Part shown: one piece after another, positions 1-5,288 of the stretch | Layout of the letters: every line of letters starts with the position of its first letter | Position numbering within the stretch: position 1 is the first letter of the stretch | Source: Candidatus Scatomorpha stercorigallinarum | GTDB taxonomy: Bacteria; Bacillota_A; Clostridia; Oscillospirales; Oscillospiraceae | Assembly (NCBI GenBank): GCA_018713375.1 | Contig: DVOV01000078.1 | Location: forward strand, 1 to 5,288 | Direction: 5' to 3' | DNA length: 5,288 nucleotides | Notes under the pieces: model-generated | Told to the model about the DNA's origin: nothing | Database searches by the model: none | Seen by the model: the letters and a program-made list of their open reading frames with translations, nothing else | Made by a program: the position numbers and the translations under genes

Positions 1-293
1 GCGGCGTCCGCCAGCGCGGGGGCCGGGCCCGAGGAGTTGAGGCCGTACATCTGCCCGCCGTGCCAGACGATGGCGAAGGCGTCCCCGCCCAGGCCGTTGC
101 TGGTGGGCTCGATGACCGTCAGGCAGGCGGCAGCGGCGAGCACGGCGTCCACTGCGTTGCCGCCGCGGCGCAGCGCGTCAACTCCCGCCTGCGCGGCCAG
201 CGGCTGGGAAGCGCACACCATTCCGTTCCCGGCAAAGACCACGCGCCGCCTTGAGGGGTAGCGGTAGCTCCCGGCGTCGAAAGAAAATGACAT
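1..293 (-). CDS. Gamma-glutamyltranspeptidase family protein (YwrD-like), N-terminal part
   Basis: Partial gene; the first 97 codons read leftward from ATG at 293-291 and the frame is still open at the window edge. The protein starts MSFSFDAGSYRYPSRR. Residues 44-50 (GGNAVDA) and 60-73 (VIEPTSNGLGGDAF) are hallmark N-terminal motifs of gamma-glutamyltranspeptidases, Ntn-hydrolases that move or hydrolyse gamma-glutamyl groups, for example from glutathione. The opening also closely resembles Bacillus YwrD as I remember it, including 'GMV.ASQPLAAQAG' at 24-37. There is no signal peptide, so a cytoplasmic enzyme is likely, unlike secreted GGTs. The autoprocessing threonine lies in the missing part. 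At 86-92 the sequence is NSSGPAP where classical GGTs have an arginine-containing (R-E-x-A-P) segment that holds the glutamate carboxylate, so the substrate may differ. An SD GGAGGG sits 5 nt before the ATG. The family is confident; the activity is not. Confidence 0.88.
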   Translation of the reverse strand, partial: MSFSFDAGSYRYPSRRRVVFAGNGMVCASQPLAAQAGVDALRRGGNAVDAVLAAAACLTVIEPTSNGLGGDAFAIVWHGGQMYGLNSSGPAPALADA

Positions 294-298
294 GTTGT

Positions 299-304
299 CC
301 CTCC
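299..304 (-). promoter_or_regulatory. Ribosome binding site of the GGT-like gene
   Basis: Read on the minus strand this is GGAGGG, followed by five bases and then the ATG at 293-291. It is a near-ideal Shine-Dalgarno sequence and fixes the start of the GGT-like gene. Confidence 0.85.
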
Positions 305-326
305 GTTTATCTTTATTTAGTCGAAA

Positions 327-353
327 TTTATACAATTTCACCCGCAGTGTCAA
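327..353 (-). promoter_or_regulatory. Proximal candidate promoter for the GGT-like gene
   Basis: On the minus strand a perfect -35 TTGACA (353-348) is followed after 15 bp by TATAAA (332-327), 5/6 to the -10 consensus. The spacer is shorter than the optimal 17 bp, so this may be weaker than the distal promoter whose -10 overlaps its -35. Transcription would begin near 320, giving a leader of about 27 nt. Confidence 0.5.
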
Positions 354-382
354 GTATAGCCCCCAAAAGGGCTCCCTGTCAA
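353..382 (-). promoter_or_regulatory. Distal candidate promoter for the GGT-like gene
   Basis: On the minus strand a perfect TTGACA (382-377) is followed after 18 bp by TATACT (358-353), 5/6 to the sigma-A -10. The spacing is good. Its -10 shares base 353 with the -35 of the proximal promoter, so the two could not be used by polymerase at once. The spacer is largely made of the inverted repeat at 358-373, which could be an operator. The leader would be about 50 nt. Confidence 0.55.
358..373. repeat. Short inverted repeat in the promoter spacer
   Basis: AGCCC (358-362) and GGGCT (369-373) are perfect inverted copies separated by six bases. The repeat fills the -35/-10 spacer of the distal leftward promoter, which is a plausible operator position. 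At 5 bp per arm it could also be chance. Confidence 0.35.
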
Positions 383-389
383 CGCAATG

Positions 390-407
390 AGCGCTTATAC
401 GTGCGCT
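390..407. repeat. Short inverted repeat between the divergent promoters
   Basis: AGCGC (390-394) and GCGCT (403-407) are perfect 5-bp inverted copies around an 8-bp centre. The repeat lies between the leftward -35 at 377-382 and the rightward -35 at 425-430, where a regulator could act on either gene. The arms are short and GC-rich, so significance is uncertain. Confidence 0.25.
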
Positions 408-424
408 TTTGGGCGCGATTTTTC

Positions 425-453
425 TTGATTTATTCACATTTGCGCGTTATAAT
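425..453 (+). promoter_or_regulatory. Sigma-A-type promoter of the ABC-MATE operon
   Basis: TTGATT (425-430) is a 4/6 -35; it is followed by exactly 17 bp and a perfect -10 TATAAT (448-453). Transcription would start near 460. This places the promoter inside the longest possible reading frame (ATG at 409), so that upstream start cannot be used from this promoter. No other promoter is apparent before the MATE gene, so this one probably drives both genes. Confidence 0.8.
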
Positions 454-478
454 CCCCTCCGTATGAAATCGCGCTATG

Positions 479-484
479 AAAGGA
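479..484 (+). promoter_or_regulatory. Ribosome binding site deciding the GTG start of the ABC gene
   Basis: AAAGGA lies 8 nt before the GTG at 493-495. The in-frame ATGs at 409 and 463 have no purine-rich SD before them: 463 is preceded by CCCCTCC, and 409 lies upstream of the predicted transcription start. This site supports a GTG start. Confidence 0.7.
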
Positions 485-492
485 CGATCCCT

Positions 493-3438
493 GTGCTCAC
501 GCTGAGGAACATAACGAAGGACTACACGGCCGGCGATTCGGCCGTTCATGCTCTCAAGGGTGTCTCCATAGACTTCCGCGAGAGCGAATTTGTTGCCGTG
601 CTGGGCCCCTCCGGCTGCGGGAAGACGACGCTGCTGAACATCATCGGCGGCCTCGACCAGTACACCAGCGGCGACCTTGTGATAAACGGCCGCTCGACCA
701 GGGACTACGGCGACAAGGACTGGGACACTTACCGCAACCACTCGATAGGCTTCGTGTTCCAGAGCTACAACCTCATCCCGCACCAGAGCGTGCTCGCAAA
801 CGTCGAGCTCGCGCTGACCATCTCCGGCATCTCGCGCGAGGAGCGCCGCGAGCGGGCGATAAAGGTCCTTGAGCGCGTCGGCCTGGGCGACCAGATATAC
901 AAAAAACCCAACCAGATGTCCGGCGGGCAGATGCAGCGCGTGGCCATCGCCCGCGCGCTGATAAACGACCCCGACATCCTTCTTGCCGACGAGCCCACAG
1001 GCGCGCTGGACAGCGAGACCAGCGTGCAGGTGATGGACCTGCTGAAGGAAGTCGCGCAGGACCGCCTCGTCATCATGGTCACGCACAACCCGGACCTCGC
1101 CGAGCGCTACGCCACGCGCACCGTGCGATTGCTGGACGGCGAGATCATCGGCGACAGCGACCCCTATGACGGCTCGAAGGCCGTCCAGCGCTCGAACGAG
1201 GGCAAAAAGCGCCCGAGCATGTCCTTCCTGACCGCCCTCAGCCTCTCGCTGAACAACCTCATGACCAAAAAGGGCCGCACCATACTCACGGCCTTCGCCG
1301 GCAGCATCGGCATCATCGGCATAGCGCTGATACTCTCCCTCTCCAACGGCATCCAGACCTACATCGACCAGGTGCAGGAGGACACGCTCTCCACCTATCC
1401 GCTCACGATCGAGAGCGAGGCCGCGGACCTTTCGAGCATGATAGAGGCCATGACCGGCGCCGCGGGCGACGGGGAGGCCCACGAGCGCGACGCCGTTTAC
1501 TCCAACGTCATACTCTATGACCTGATGGACAACCTGATGAGCATGGACACGGAGACCAACGACCTCAAGAGCTTCAAGGAGTTCCTCGACGCGGGCGGCG
1601 GCGGGATAAACGAGTTCACGAGCGCCATCCAGTATGAGTACGACCCCAATTTCAACATATACACCAAGGACAGCGACGGGAACATCGTCGAGAGCGACGT
1701 GGTGACACTGCTCAACGAGCTCATGGCCAGCATGTACGGCGGGGATTTTTCCAGCTACTTCGACACGATGGGCGACTTCTACTCCAGCTTTGAGAGCTGG
1801 CAGGAGATGCTCCCCGGCGAAAACGGCGAGCTCATCAACCAGACCCTGCTCGACCAGTACGACGTCATCTACGGCTCCTGGCCGCAGGACTACGACGAGG
1901 TCGTCCTCATCGTCAACCAGAACAACGAGGTCAGCGACCTTGTGCTCTACACGCTCGGGCTGCGCACCGAGGAAGAGCTCACCAGCTCGCTCGAGGCCTA
2001 TATGAACGGCGAGACGGTGGACGCCGAGGTGGAGAGCTGGAGCTATGAGGAGCTCTGCGGCATGACCTTCAAGCTCGTCGGCTGGTACGACCACTATGTC
2101 TACGACTCCGCCACCGGCACCTATACCGACGTCTCCGGCACCGAGGCCGGGCTCGACTACCTCTACGAAAACAGCGACGTGGGCATACCGCTGAAGATCT
2201 CCGGCATCGTGCGCCAGAACGAGGACGCCGTGGCCGGCATGATGTCCGGCGCCATCGGCTACACCAGCGGCCTCATCGACCGCGTCATAGAGCAGGCCGA
2301 AGGCAGCGACGTTGTCTCCGCCCAGATGGCCGACCCGGAGACCGACGTGATCCTCGGCCTCCCCTTTGCTACCGGCGACGAGGTAGAGCCCACAGGTGAC
2401 GAGCTCAAGGCGGAAGTGGACGAATATATCGCCGGGCTCGACACTGCCGGCCAGGCGGAGCTCTACACGGAGATAAGCAGCACGCCCACCGACGACTATC
2501 TCGACGCCGCCGTGCAGCAGGCCCTCTCCGAGCTCACGCGCGAGGACATAGAGGGCATGATGCTCGAAGGCTACGCCGAGGAGATGGGCGTCGACGCCGA
2601 TTCGCTGCGCGATTACGTCGCGCAGATGGACGACGAAACGCTCATGAGCTACGTCGAGGAGATGGCGCGCGAGGCCGTGGCGCAGCAATACTCCGAGGCG
2701 GCACGGCAGCAGCTCGCCTCCCTCAGTCAGCAGCAGCTCGCCGCCGCCCTGGCCATAAACGGCCTCAGCGACTGGCAGTATGAGTACGTCTATGAAAACC
2801 TCATGCCTGCGCGCTATTCCGAGAGCACTTACGAGCAGAATCTCGAGACCCTCGGCTACATAGACATCGCAAGCCCCGACAGCATAAACCTCTATGCCTC
2901 CACCTTCGCCGACAAGGACGAGATAGCCCGCATCATCGACGAGTACAACGCCTCCGCCGATGAGGAGCAGCAGATAAGCTACACCGACTATGTGGCGCTC
3001 CTCATGAGCAGCGTTTCCACCATCATCAACGCCATCAGCTACGTGCTGATCGCCTTCGTGGCCATCTCCCTGGTCGTCTCCAGCATCATGATAGGCATCA
3101 TCACCTATATCTCCGTGCTCGAGCGCACCAAGGAGATCGGCATCCTGCGCGCCATCGGCGCCAGCAAGCGCGACGTGGCCAACGTGTTCAACGCCGAAAC
3201 GCTCATCGAGGGCCTCGCATCCGGCCTTCTTGGCATCATAGTGACGATGCTGCTCATCATACCCATAAACGCCGTGGTGCAGCACCTCACAGGCATCGCC
3301 TCCCTGCGCGCCATACTGCCCGCCTACGGAGCCGTGGCCCTGGTGCTGATTTCGATGCTGCTCACCTTTATCGCGGGCCTTATCCCCTCCCGCTTCGCCG
3401 CGCGCCGTAACCCGGTGGAGGCGCTGAGGACGGAATGA
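493..3438 (+). CDS. ABC transporter fused ATPase/permease, MacB/FtsX-like, large extracellular domain
   Basis: A 981-residue fused exporter-type ABC protein, membrane-located. Residues 1-~225 form the ATPase: Walker A GPSGCGKT (38-45), Q-loop Q90, signature MSGGQMQR (142-149, Met in place of the usual Leu), Walker B ILLADE (162-167), D-loop ALD (171-173) and switch His198. A predicted TM1 (~264-284) leads to an outside domain of ~555 residues (~286-840), then TM2 (~848-872), the conserved cytoplasmic [15 protein letters not shown] (877-891), TM3 (~907-927) and TM4 (~944-966), ending NPVEALRTE. This four-helix layout is that of type VII (MacB/FtsX-like) 'mechanotransmission' ABC proteins, which use ATP to move outside domains. 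The substrate is unknown. The GTG start gives an N-terminus ([20 protein letters not shown]) that matches relatives as I recall them. ATA encodes 28 of 77 isoleucines despite the GC-rich sequence. The 3' end overlaps the MATE gene by 4 bp. Family confident; cargo open. Confidence 0.93.
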   Translation: MLTLRNITKDYTAGDSAVHALKGVSIDFRESEFVAVLGPSGCGKTTLLNIIGGLDQYTSGDLVINGRSTRDYGDKDWDTYRNHSIGFVFQSYNLIPHQSVLANVELALTISGISREERRERAIKVLERVGLGDQIYKKPNQMSGGQMQRVAIARALINDPDILLADEPTGALDSETSVQVMDLLKEVAQDRLVIMVTHNPDLAERYATRTVRLLDGEIIGDSDPYDGSKAVQRSNEGKKRPSMSFLTALSLSLNNLMTKKGRTILTAFAGSIGIIGIALILSLSNGIQTYIDQVQEDTLSTYPLTIESEAADLSSMIEAMTGAAGDGEAHERDAVYSNVILYDLMDNLMSMDTETNDLKSFKEFLDAGGGGINEFTSAIQYEYDPNFNIYTKDSDGNIVESDVVTLLNELMASMYGGDFSSYFDTMGDFYSSFESWQEMLPGENGELINQTLLDQYDVIYGSWPQDYDEVVLIVNQNNEVSDLVLYTLGLRTEEELTSSLEAYMNGETVDAEVESWSYEELCGMTFKLVGWYDHYVYDSATGTYTDVSGTEAGLDYLYENSDVGIPLKISGIVRQNEDAVAGMMSGAIGYTSGLIDRVIEQAEGSDVVSAQMADPETDVILGLPFATGDEVEPTGDELKAEVDEYIAGLDTAGQAELYTEISSTPTDDYLDAAVQQALSELTREDIEGMMLEGYAEEMGVDADSLRDYVAQMDDETLMSYVEEMAREAVAQQYSEAARQQLASLSQQQLAAALAINGLSDWQYEYVYENLMPARYSESTYEQNLETLGYIDIASPDSINLYASTFADKDEIARIIDEYNASADEEQQISYTDYVALLMSSVSTIINAISYVLIAFVAISLVVSSIMIGIITYISVLERTKEIGILRAIGASKRDVANVFNAETLIEGLASGLLGIIVTMLLIIPINAVVQHLTGIASLRAILPAYGAVALVLISMLLTFIAGLIPSRFAARRNPVEALRTE

Positions 3439-4817
3439 TAACGCACTGCCTGCGGCAGGAGCGGGGCTTTTACCGCGACACGCTGCTCCTCATGCTGCCC
3501 CTCGTCCTGCAGAACCTCGTGACGAATTTCATGGCCCTGGCGGACACCTTCATGGTGGGCCGCCTGGGCGAAGTTGAGCTGGCCGCGGTATCCAGCGCCA
3601 ACAGCCTCTTTTACGTTGTCAACCTGCTCATATTCGGCATCCAGAGCGGCGCGGGCGTGCTCGTGGCGCAGTACCACGGGCGCGGCAACATGGGCGCCAT
3701 CAACCGCGTGATGGGCATGGGCTATTTTGTCAGCCTGGCCTTCTCCACGCTGGTGGCCCTCTGCTCGTTCTTCTTCCCCGTCTCCATCATGAAGGTGCTG
3801 ACGAACAACGCCGACCTCTGGACGCCGGGCGCGGACTATGCGCGCATCGTCGGCTTCTCCTATGTCTGCATGGCGGCCAGCGGCGTCTATATCGCCGTGC
3901 AGCGCAGCATGGGCAACCCGCGCCTGGGCGCGGTGCTGCTCACCGCCTCCGGCGCGATGAACATCGTGCTCAACTACATGCTCATCTACGGGGCCTGGGG
4001 CGCGCCCGCCATGGGCTGCGCCGGCGCCGCGCTGGCCACGCTCATCAGCCGCGCGTTCGAGGTCGTGGTTGTCGTCATCTACGCCCTGCGCAGCCGGCGG
4101 CTGCCGCTCTCCCTGCGGGACATGCTGCGCCCGGGGCGGCAGATAGCCTCCGACTTCATGCGCTACTCCCTGCCCGTCACGCTCAACGAGGGGCTCTGGA
4201 GCCTGGCCACCGCGCTCTTCACCGTCATCATGGGCCATATGGACAACTCCACGCCCATCCTGGCGGCCTACACCATCGCCGGCAACATCGACAAGATGTG
4301 CTCCGTGGCCCTGCTGGCCTCCGGCAACACGGCGGCCATCATCATCGGCCGGGAGATCGGCCTCGGGCGCGAGCGCGAGGAGGTCTACTCCAAGGGCGTG
4401 GCGCTGAACTTCGTCTGCTTCCTGACGGGCGTGTTCAGCCTGGGGCTGCTGCTGCTCGTGCGCGCCACGCTGCTGGACGGCTTCGTCTTCCCGCTGATGA
4501 GCATCTCCCCCCAGGCCGGGCGCATCGCCAAATACATGCTGCTGCTGACGGCCTGCGTGCTGCCGCTGCGCGCCGTCAACCTCTGCAACGTGGTGGGCGT
4601 GTTCCGCGGCGGCGGGGACGTGCGCTACGCCCTGCTGGTGGACGTGGGGCCGCTCTACTGCCTCTGCGTCACCTCCGCCGCCCTCTGCGCGCTGGTGTTC
4701 GGGCTCGGCATCGAGGTGGTCTATGTCTGCATCGTCTTTGACGACGTCGCCAAATGTTTCCTTTGCCTGCCGCACCTGCGCGGCGGCCGGTGGATAAACA
4801 GCGTCACCCGCGCTTAG
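3435..4817 (+). CDS. MATE-family multidrug efflux transporter
   Basis: A 460-residue polytopic membrane protein, the normal length for MATE transporters, which expel cationic drugs or metabolites in exchange for Na+ or H+. The N-lobe begins with LPLVLQNLVTNF (21-32) and ALADTFMVGRLG (34-45). Asp37 lies where NorM-type proteins have a conserved TM1 acidic residue, and VAQYHGRGN (77-85) is a typical MATE loop. The C-lobe restarts near residue 243 with YSLPVTLNEGLW, reflecting the internal two-fold repeat. About 12 hydrophobic segments are visible. The ATG overlaps the ABC stop as ATGA, with GAGGA (3426-3430) 4 nt upstream, which indicates translational coupling. Codon use differs from the ABC gene: ATA is only 4 of 25 isoleucines. 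A terminator follows 17 bp after the TAG stop. The family is clear; the drug or metabolite, coupling ion and subfamily are not. Confidence 0.93.
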   Translation: MITHCLRQERGFYRDTLLLMLPLVLQNLVTNFMALADTFMVGRLGEVELAAVSSANSLFYVVNLLIFGIQSGAGVLVAQYHGRGNMGAINRVMGMGYFVSLAFSTLVALCSFFFPVSIMKVLTNNADLWTPGADYARIVGFSYVCMAASGVYIAVQRSMGNPRLGAVLLTASGAMNIVLNYMLIYGAWGAPAMGCAGAALATLISRAFEVVVVVIYALRSRRLPLSLRDMLRPGRQIASDFMRYSLPVTLNEGLWSLATALFTVIMGHMDNSTPILAAYTIAGNIDKMCSVALLASGNTAAIIIGREIGLGREREEVYSKGVALNFVCFLTGVFSLGLLLLVRATLLDGFVFPLMSISPQAGRIAKYMLLLTACVLPLRAVNLCNVVGVFRGGGDVRYALLVDVGPLYCLCVTSAALCALVFGLGIEVVYVCIVFDDVAKCFLCLPHLRGGRWINSVTRA

Positions 4818-4834
4818 GGCGCGATACGGCAAAA

Positions 4835-4866
4835 AAGAAGGCCCCTCCGGGCCTTCTTCCCCTTTT
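4835..4866 (+). terminator. Rho-independent terminator after the ABC-MATE operon
   Basis: AAGAAGGCCC (4835-4844) pairs perfectly with GGGCCTTCTT (4849-4858) around a 4-base loop. Downstream on the plus strand is CCCC and then TTTT, a poor U-tract. On the minus strand the same stem runs directly into a run of T, the complement of the A-run at 4831-4836. It can therefore act in both directions and looks stronger for leftward transcription. Confidence 0.8.
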
Positions 4867-4882
4867 GGCCGGCGCTTCATGC

Positions 4883-4911
4883 TTTTCTTGCACTTTCTTC
4901 AAATTTTCTTG
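4883..4911 (+). repeat. Direct octamer repeat TTTTCTTG, 21-bp period
   Basis: TTTTCTTG occurs at 4883-4890 and 4904-4911, start to start 21 bp, which is two helical turns and puts both copies on the same DNA face. Tandem repeats of this spacing upstream of a -35 are typical of response-regulator sites. A third copy lies at 420-427, overlapping the -35 of the ABC promoter. AT-rich intergenic DNA makes chance matches easier. Confidence 0.4.
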
Positions 4912-4922
4912 AACGTTTGTTC
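4911..4922. promoter_or_regulatory. Candidate LexA/DinR box
   Basis: GAACGTTTGTTC is an exact match to the GAAC-N4-GTTC core of the Gram-positive LexA (DinR) operator. It ends one base before the -35 hexamer at 4923, where a bound repressor would interfere with polymerase. The flanks are T and A rather than the preferred C and G, and the four centre bases are not symmetrical, so this may be a weak site or chance. Confidence 0.4.
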
Positions 4923-4951
4923 ATGACAAGGTCACAACTTGCAGGTATCAT
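4923..4951 (+). promoter_or_regulatory. Sigma-A-type promoter of the downstream (HtrA-like?) gene
   Basis: ATGACA (4923-4928, 5/6 to TTGACA) is followed by exactly 17 bp and TATCAT (4946-4951, 5/6 to TATAAT). Transcription would start near 4958, giving a leader of about 58 nt before the ATG at 5016. Confidence 0.65.
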
Positions 4952-4969
4952 AACGCCTGTAAACAGAAA

Positions 4970-4984
4970 GGGACCGCAAGTCCC
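4970..4984 (+). repeat. Small hairpin in the 5' leader
   Basis: GGGAC (4970-4974) and GTCCC (4980-4984) are perfect inverted copies around a 5-base loop, CGCAA. In the mRNA they would form a small stem about 12 nt from the predicted 5' end, more than 15 nt before the ribosome binding site. It could protect the 5' end; it is too small to be a riboswitch. Confidence 0.35.
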
Positions 4985-5002
4985 CTCCGAAACAAAAAAC
5001 AT

Positions 5003-5007
5003 GGAGG
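5003..5007 (+). promoter_or_regulatory. Ribosome binding site of the downstream gene
   Basis: GGAGG lies 8 nt before the ATG at 5016. Two nearer or overlapping ATGs (5001 and 5009) run into stop codons within a few codons, so 5016 is the only workable start. Confidence 0.85.
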
Positions 5008-5015
5008 CATGAGCC

Positions 5016-5288
5016 ATGAGCACATATAACGACGAGAATGAAAGCAGGCCCGCGCAGGGCGGATGGTACTCCGACGAGCAGGACGCCGCAAAGCCGGAGG
5101 ACGAGTCCTCTGCCTCCCAGCCGGCGGACGACGGCAGCTACCGCATCGCCAGCCCCAAGCAGGACAGCTATTACCAGGACGCGAACTACACCCCGCAGAG
5201 CGAGACCACGGCCCCGCAGAGCTATTACGTCCCCAACAGCCGCGATAACGGCGGCAAGAAGGAAAAAGAAAAGAAAAAAGGCGGCTTC
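5016..5288 (+). CDS. N-terminus of a probable membrane-anchored HtrA-like serine protease
   Basis: Partial gene; 91 codons are visible and the frame is open at the right edge. The protein begins MSTYNDENESRPAQGGWYSD and is hydrophilic throughout, rich in Asp, Glu, Ser, Gln, Tyr and Pro with no predicted fold. It ends in a lysine cluster, KKEKEKKKGGF (81-91). A disordered acidic tail followed by a basic patch is what precedes the single membrane anchor in clostridial HtrA/DegP-type trypsin-like proteases, which degrade or refold damaged exported proteins. The basic patch would keep the tail cytoplasmic. No catalytic residue, membrane helix or PDZ domain is in view, so this is resemblance only. 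Another membrane protein with a disordered cytoplasmic tail would fit equally from sequence alone. It has its own promoter and strong SD, and is separated from the MATE gene by a terminator. Confidence 0.5.
   Translation, partial: MSTYNDENESRPAQGGWYSDEQDAAKPEDESSASQPADDGSYRIASPKQDSYYQDANYTPQSETTAPQSYYVPNSRDNGGKKEKEKKKGGF

Noticed and set aside
251..466. 71-codon plus-strand frame across the divergent intergenic region
   Set aside because: It spans the promoters in both directions, has no SD and encodes a sequence without features.
476..505. Nine-codon upstream frame (ATG at 476) overlapping the ABC start
   Set aside because: It could be a leader peptide, but it lacks its own SD and has no run of one amino acid or attenuator structure, so I see no support for it.
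430..3285. 951-codon open frame on the minus strand opposite the ABC gene
   Set aside because: It is codon-aligned with the ABC gene. It stays open only because the sense gene avoids TTA, CTA and TCA codons in GC-rich codon use. Its His/Val/Gly/Ala-rich translation shows no family features, whereas the sense strand has full ABC motifs.
4298..4741. 147-codon plus-strand frame inside the MATE gene
   Set aside because: Arg/Ala/Gly-rich out-of-frame shadow of GC-rich coding sequence, without a ribosome binding site or recognisable motif.
3324..4880. 518-codon open frame on the minus strand opposite the MATE gene
   Set aside because: It is also codon-aligned with the sense gene and is explained by the same codon bias. 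The product is a low-complexity, His/Gln/Ala/Gly/Arg-rich sequence, and its start lies beyond the terminator with no suitable SD.
5063..5248. 61-codon plus-strand frame within the last gene
   Set aside because: Arg/Gly-rich shadow of the frame starting at 5016, which has a strong SD and its own promoter.

Overview
The window looks like ordinary chromosomal DNA from a GC-rich member of the Firmicutes, most likely a gut-type Clostridia (Oscillospirales-like). This is inferred from the GC-rich coding sequence with AT-rich promoters, the strong GGAGG-type ribosome binding sites, sigma-A-like promoters, a candidate LexA box of the Gram-positive GAAC-N4-GTTC type, and the protein families present. 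No RNA gene, CRISPR array, insertion sequence or attachment site was seen.

Layout: (1) Bases 1-293, minus strand, hold the first ~97 codons of a gamma-glutamyltranspeptidase family enzyme of the YwrD-like type; the rest lies off the left edge. (2) Bases 294-492 are a divergent intergenic region. It has two overlapping candidate promoters facing left and one very good promoter (TTGATT-17-TATAAT) facing right. (3) Bases 493-3438 encode a 981-residue fused ABC ATPase/permease of the MacB/FtsX-like (type VII) architecture with an outsized acidic extracellular domain of about 550 residues. Its start is best placed at a GTG at 493, because the promoter and the ribosome binding site both lie upstream of that codon. 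(4) Bases 3435-4817 encode a 460-residue MATE-family multidrug/sodium antiporter that overlaps the ABC gene by ATGA, so the two form a translationally coupled operon. (5) Bases 4818-5015 carry a rho-independent terminator, a 21-bp-period direct repeat, a LexA-box-like palindrome abutting the -35 of a good promoter, a short leader hairpin and a strong ribosome binding site. (6) Bases 5016-5288 encode the hydrophilic N-terminus of a protein running off the right edge. Its acidic, Tyr/Gln/Ser-rich tail ending in a lysine cluster resembles the cytoplasmic leader of clostridial membrane-anchored HtrA-type serine proteases, but the catalytic domain is outside the window.

How the genes may work together: the ABC and MATE proteins are expressed as a unit and are probably both exporters or stress-defence membrane proteins, although the substrate of neither can be read from sequence. 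The downstream gene has its own promoter with possible stress-type control sites. I do not see convincing evidence for a new multi-gene system. The points most worth following are the large ABC ectodomain, the ABC-MATE coupling, the GGT-like protein that appears to lack the substrate-binding arginine, and the layered regulatory sites before the possible HtrA gene.
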